Source of the DNA: Halanaerobium saccharolyticum subsp. saccharolyticum DSM 6643
Lineage (GTDB): Bacteria > Bacillota > Halanaerobiia > Halanaerobiales > Halanaerobiaceae
Assembly (NCBI RefSeq): GCF_000350165.1
Contig: NZ_CAUI01000010.1
Coordinates: 1 to 64,000, forward strand
Length of the DNA: 64,000 bases
Reading direction: 5' to 3'
The notes under the pieces: model-generated
What the model was told of the DNA's origin: nothing
Databases searched by the model: none
What the model saw: only the letters and a program-made list of their open reading frames with translations
Position numbers and translations under genes: made by a program
Shown: positions 63,757-64,000 of the stretch, piece by piece
Layout: each line of letters starts with the position of its first letter
How positions within the stretch are numbered: the first letter of the stretch is position 1

Positions 63757-64000
63757 ATGGATTATAATAAAATAACAAAAGAAGATATAGAAGTATTAAT
63801 AGATATCTTAGATGATGATCGTGTAACTTTAAGAGAGGATATAAATGAGGATTATTCTCATGATGAATTAGCAGAATTGAAAGCATTTCCAGAAATTATG
63901 ATAGAACCTGAAACCACCGAAGAAGTTTCTCAAGTAATGAAATTTGCTTCTAAGAGAAATATACCGGTAACTCCCAGAGGGACTGGAACAGGACTTTGTG
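63757..64000 (+). CDS. FAD-linked lactate/glycolate dehydrogenase (GlcD/LctD-like), 5' part only
   Basis: The first 81 codons are present; the gene runs off the window. The start is ATG 63757 with AAAGGAGG upstream (TTG 63754 is also possible). IEPETTEEVSQVMKFASKRNIPVTPRGTGTGLC is the start of the FAD-binding type 4 domain, where PRGTGTGL contacts FAD pyrophosphate in GlcD and D-lactate dehydrogenases. Its position right after etfB and etfA indicates the LctD role, oxidation of lactate with electrons passing to the ETF. Stereochemistry and exact substrate are not evident. Confidence 0.9.
   Translation, partial: MDYNKITKEDIEVLIDILDDDRVTLREDINEDYSHDELAELKAFPEIMIEPETTEEVSQVMKFASKRNIPVTPRGTGTGLC

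Overview
The window is one AT-rich bacterial chromosome segment. It begins in the 3' end of a 23S rRNA gene, followed by 5S rRNA and tRNA-Asn, and ends inside a lactate/glycolate-oxidase-type gene. The gene content points to an anaerobic, fermentative, low-GC Firmicute: two T-box leaders, many TTG starts, strong AGGAGG ribosome sites, PTS systems, a B12-dependent ribonucleotide reductase and electron-bifurcating ETF genes. Proteins are rich in Asp and Glu. A SurA/PrsA-type foldase has a signal peptide but no lipobox, which fits a diderm Firmicute. A member of Halanaerobiales close to Halanaerobium is my best guess; this is inference, not a database match. I saw no transposase, prophage or CRISPR array.

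Layout. 0-1 kb: rRNA/tRNA. 0.9-11.4 kb: glycerol catabolism. This holds a two-subunit small membrane protein pair that probably carries glycerol, glpK, a three-gene GlpA-like/NAD-FAD oxidoreductase/DUF1667 set, a DJ-1/PfpI protein, a chemoreceptor fused to a PhnD-like binding domain, and dhaKLM. 11.6-15.3 kb: fructose operon (DeoR-type regulator, 1-phosphofructokinase, EIIA, EIIBC). 15.5-16.6 kb: periplasmic foldase. 16.6-24.1 kb: amino-acid ABC uptake, aminotransferase and LarA-like genes under a T-box with a probable alanine specifier, then alanine dehydrogenase and alanine racemase. 24.2-26.1 kb: remnant of a SIMPL-like gene and T-box-controlled serS. 26-30.5 kb: antiporter, KDPG aldolase and two KDG-kinase-like genes. 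30.8-38.6 kb: class II RNR, an internally duplicated membrane protein, MATE exporter, ABC-2 exporter and DnaJ/TerB protein. 38.6-46.5 kb: a sigma-54-controlled sugar-acid locus (hydroxyacid dehydrogenase, PrpR-type activator, split UxaA dehydratase, KdgT, DUF1537 kinase, PdxA2). 46.7-54.5 kb: iron alcohol dehydrogenase, then an ascorbate-type PTS with PRD regulator and transketolase. 54.7-61.4 kb: disulfide oxidoreductase, a three-protein phosphorelay ending in a diguanylate cyclase, a PH-domain protein and a lone PduT-like microcompartment shell protein. 61.5-64 kb: lactate-dehydrogenase-type EtfB/EtfA/GlcD operon behind a palindromic operator.

How it works together. Several loci should deliver carbon at the triose-phosphate level: glycerol through GlpK and the GlpA-like set, dihydroxyacetone through PTS-coupled DhaKLM, fructose through FruK, a four-carbon acid through DUF1537 kinase plus PdxA2, and KDPG aldolase. 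Most have their own local control: an attenuator-like leader, DeoR-type repeats, a sigma-54 promoter, a PRD/PTS regulator or a palindromic operator.

Most worth following up: the GlpF-less glycerol locus with an attenuator-like leader, the intracellular PhnD-type chemoreceptor beside it, the orphan PduT-like shell protein that keeps the Fe-S cysteine position, the sigma-54 sugar-acid locus, and the duplicated 291-residue membrane protein.
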